From assembly GCA_963746465.1 (NCBI GenBank), contig CAVVAY010000002.1, positions 135,174 to 199,173 of the forward strand: a DNA stretch of 64,000 nt, in the 5' to 3' direction. The stretch is from CAVVAY01 sp963746465 (GTDB lineage: Bacteria > Actinomycetota > Actinomycetes > JACCUZ01). A program made the position numbers and the translations under genes. Below the pieces are notes generated by a model. That model did no database searches. It was not told the DNA's origin and was given only the letters and a program-made list of their open reading frames with translations. Shown in pieces: positions 63,032-64,000 of the stretch (position 1 is the first letter of the stretch; every line of letters begins with the position of its first letter).

Positions 63032-63525
63032 CCGAGCCGCCGGTGGGCGTCCGTCTCACCGAACGGCTGCGCGGCCGGCTGGGCCACGAGGACCTGACAC
63101 TCCAGGTCACCGCGGAGCTCGGCCTGGACGATCACCCGGCGGCCGTGCCCGCGCGGGTGGTCGGGCACATCGACCACGCGCCGTGGGGCGGTCGGGTGCT
63201 GCTGGCCGACGGCCGCCTCGAGGTCGACGGGTCGGCGGTCGTCTACCGGGCCCGGGCCCGGGTGGCCGGGCAGTGGGTCGACGTCGAGGCGGCGCGCGAC
63301 CTCGCCGACGACGACGGCCTGGACGCCTGGGCCGACGCCACCACGGTCGCGTTCCGGGCCAGCAGCGGCGAGGCCGCGACGCTGCGGCTCGGCCCGTTGG
63401 ACGCGGCCCGGGCGCTCGCCTCGGCCGAACCGGTCGGTGCGCACGGCGGCCTCGACCGGGCCGGCGCGCTGGCCCGGCTGGGCCGCACCGGCATTCGACG
63501 CGTTCTCACGACGTACGCCAGATGA
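63028..63525 (+). CDS. Stand-alone homologue of the GMC enzyme's C-terminal domain
   Basis: A 165-residue protein with no named family that I recognise. Residues about 45-115 follow the same pattern as residues about 660-745 of the GMC oxidoreductase at the head of the operon: VVGHIDHAPWGG against ATGYVDCDLFGG, then VVYR against MLYR, and DLADDDGLDAWADATTVAFR against DVHDDPGLDVWPDTSTLYVR. So the operon encodes this domain twice, once fused and once alone. It may bind the shared lipid or sugar substrate. Confidence 0.75.
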   Translation: MTEPPVGVRLTERLRGRLGHEDLTLQVTAELGLDDHPAAVPARVVGHIDHAPWGGRVLLADGRLEVDGSAVVYRARARVAGQWVDVEAARDLADDDGLDAWADATTVAFRASSGEAATLRLGPLDAARALASAEPVGAHGGLDRAGALARLGRTGIRRVLTTYAR

Positions 63526-64000
63526 AAGGGATGGGGACGGCGATGACTGAGCGACCCCGCAAGAAGAAGGTCCGGGTCCACACCGTCGCGGTGGGCGTGC
63601 AGGTGCTGGAGACGCGGCTCGACGTCGCGATCGCCCAGGGGCTCGGGCCCGACCAGCGCGCTGCCGCCGACGGTGTACGGCGACTGCTGCGCCGGGCCGA
63701 GGACGCGGCGTACGGGGTAGACCCGTCGCCCGGCCGCTGACCCGGTGGTGGGGCGGTGCCCTGGTCGAGGCCGGCTACCAGAACCTGCACGCCGCCCGCG
63801 CCCAGATGATCGACGTGTACGACGACGCGGAGATCGAGGCCGAGATCCCGGCCGCGGTGGCGCGGTCGCAGCAGACGTTCACCGCGACGACCCGCGACGC
63901 CTGGTGATCGACTTCTTGCGCAGCCAGGCGATCGCCCGCCAGCGGGCGTTCCTCCGCAGAGCGATCGAGGACGCCTATGACGCGCTCGACCGGCAGCACG
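63522..64000 (+). pseudogene. Partial gene with two apparent -1 frameshifts, running off the window
   Basis: The first part (RVHTVAVGVQVLETRLDVAIAQ, then GVRRLLRRAEDAAYG) is in the frame of ATG 63522/63543 and stops at 63740. A second segment, RPLTRWWGGALVEAGYQNLHAA, continues in the next frame, and a third, DDPRRLVIDFLRSQ to ALDRQH, in another. Missing bases near 63715-63736 and near 63885 would join them into one long helical protein. ATG 63522 overlaps the previous stop by 4 bp; ATG 63543 has a better ribosome site. Function unknown. Confidence 0.6.

Overview
The window is GC-rich (about 70% by eye), densely coded DNA from an actinobacterium. Supporting signs are GTG starts, many ATGA/GTGA 4-bp gene overlaps, a groEL with a Gly/Met-rich tail under CIRCE control, a DUF222/13E12-type HNH protein, LytR_C and DUF3263 proteins, and the order groEL - cold-shock gene - threonine synthase - otsA/otsB, which as I recall resembles the Streptomyces groEL2 neighbourhood. 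Genus cannot be fixed from the sequence alone.

Layout. 1-6.6 kb: two giant FtsX-type permeases and two ABC ATPases in one coupled operon. 6.6-13 kb: GNAT acetyltransferase, groEL with tandem CIRCE sites, a PadR regulator/membrane-protein pair, a cold-shock gene, and threonine synthase behind an S-box (SAM-I) riboswitch. 13-19.3 kb: an HExxH protein, trehalose genes otsA (frameshifted) and otsB, LytR_C, DUF3263, a nucleotidyltransferase and a pirin. 19.6-23.8 kb: sulfate ABC transporter (substrate-binding protein, CysT, CysW, CysA; cysW carries three frameshifts) facing an Rrf2 regulator. 23.9-29.8 kb: phenylacetyl-CoA epoxidase genes paaA-E divergent from paaI, a paaJ/pcaF thiolase and a MarR regulator. 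29.9-35.5 kb: orphan oligopeptide-binding lipoprotein, broken HNH protein, and a lower-GC patch with a direct repeat around a lipoprotein gene, followed by VOC and DUF899 genes. 35.5-43.4 kb: a likely lysine/2-oxoadipate module (hglS, D-2-hydroxyglutarate dehydrogenase, aminoadipate-semialdehyde dehydrogenase), a methyltransferase, an MMPL exporter and a membrane protein. 43.5-53.5 kb: sugar catabolism with ROK regulator, Rbs-type ABC transporter, Gfo/Idh dehydrogenase, two TIM-barrel isomerases (one Tat-exported) and a ROK kinase. 53.5-55 kb: a chagasin-type protease inhibitor divergent from a papain-type peptidase. 55-64 kb: a run of nine genes, all joined by 4-bp overlaps: GMC oxidoreductase, metallophosphoesterase, cysteine-nucleophile alpha/beta hydrolase, acetoacetate-decarboxylase-like protein, two small membrane proteins, patatin, a protein matching the C-terminal domain of the GMC enzyme, and a final frameshifted gene.

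The strongest candidates for a little-described system are the 55-64 kb operon, probably acting on a lipid or steroid-like substrate, and the papain/chagasin pair. Good regulatory finds are the SAM riboswitch on threonine synthase, the four CIRCE half-sites at an 18-bp period, and several near-perfect palindromes at promoters.

Caution: eight probable single-base indels fall in only four genes (otsA, cysW, the HNH gene and the last gene). Sequencing error and real gene decay cannot be told apart from this sequence alone. No tRNA, rRNA, CRISPR array, transposase or integrase was seen.
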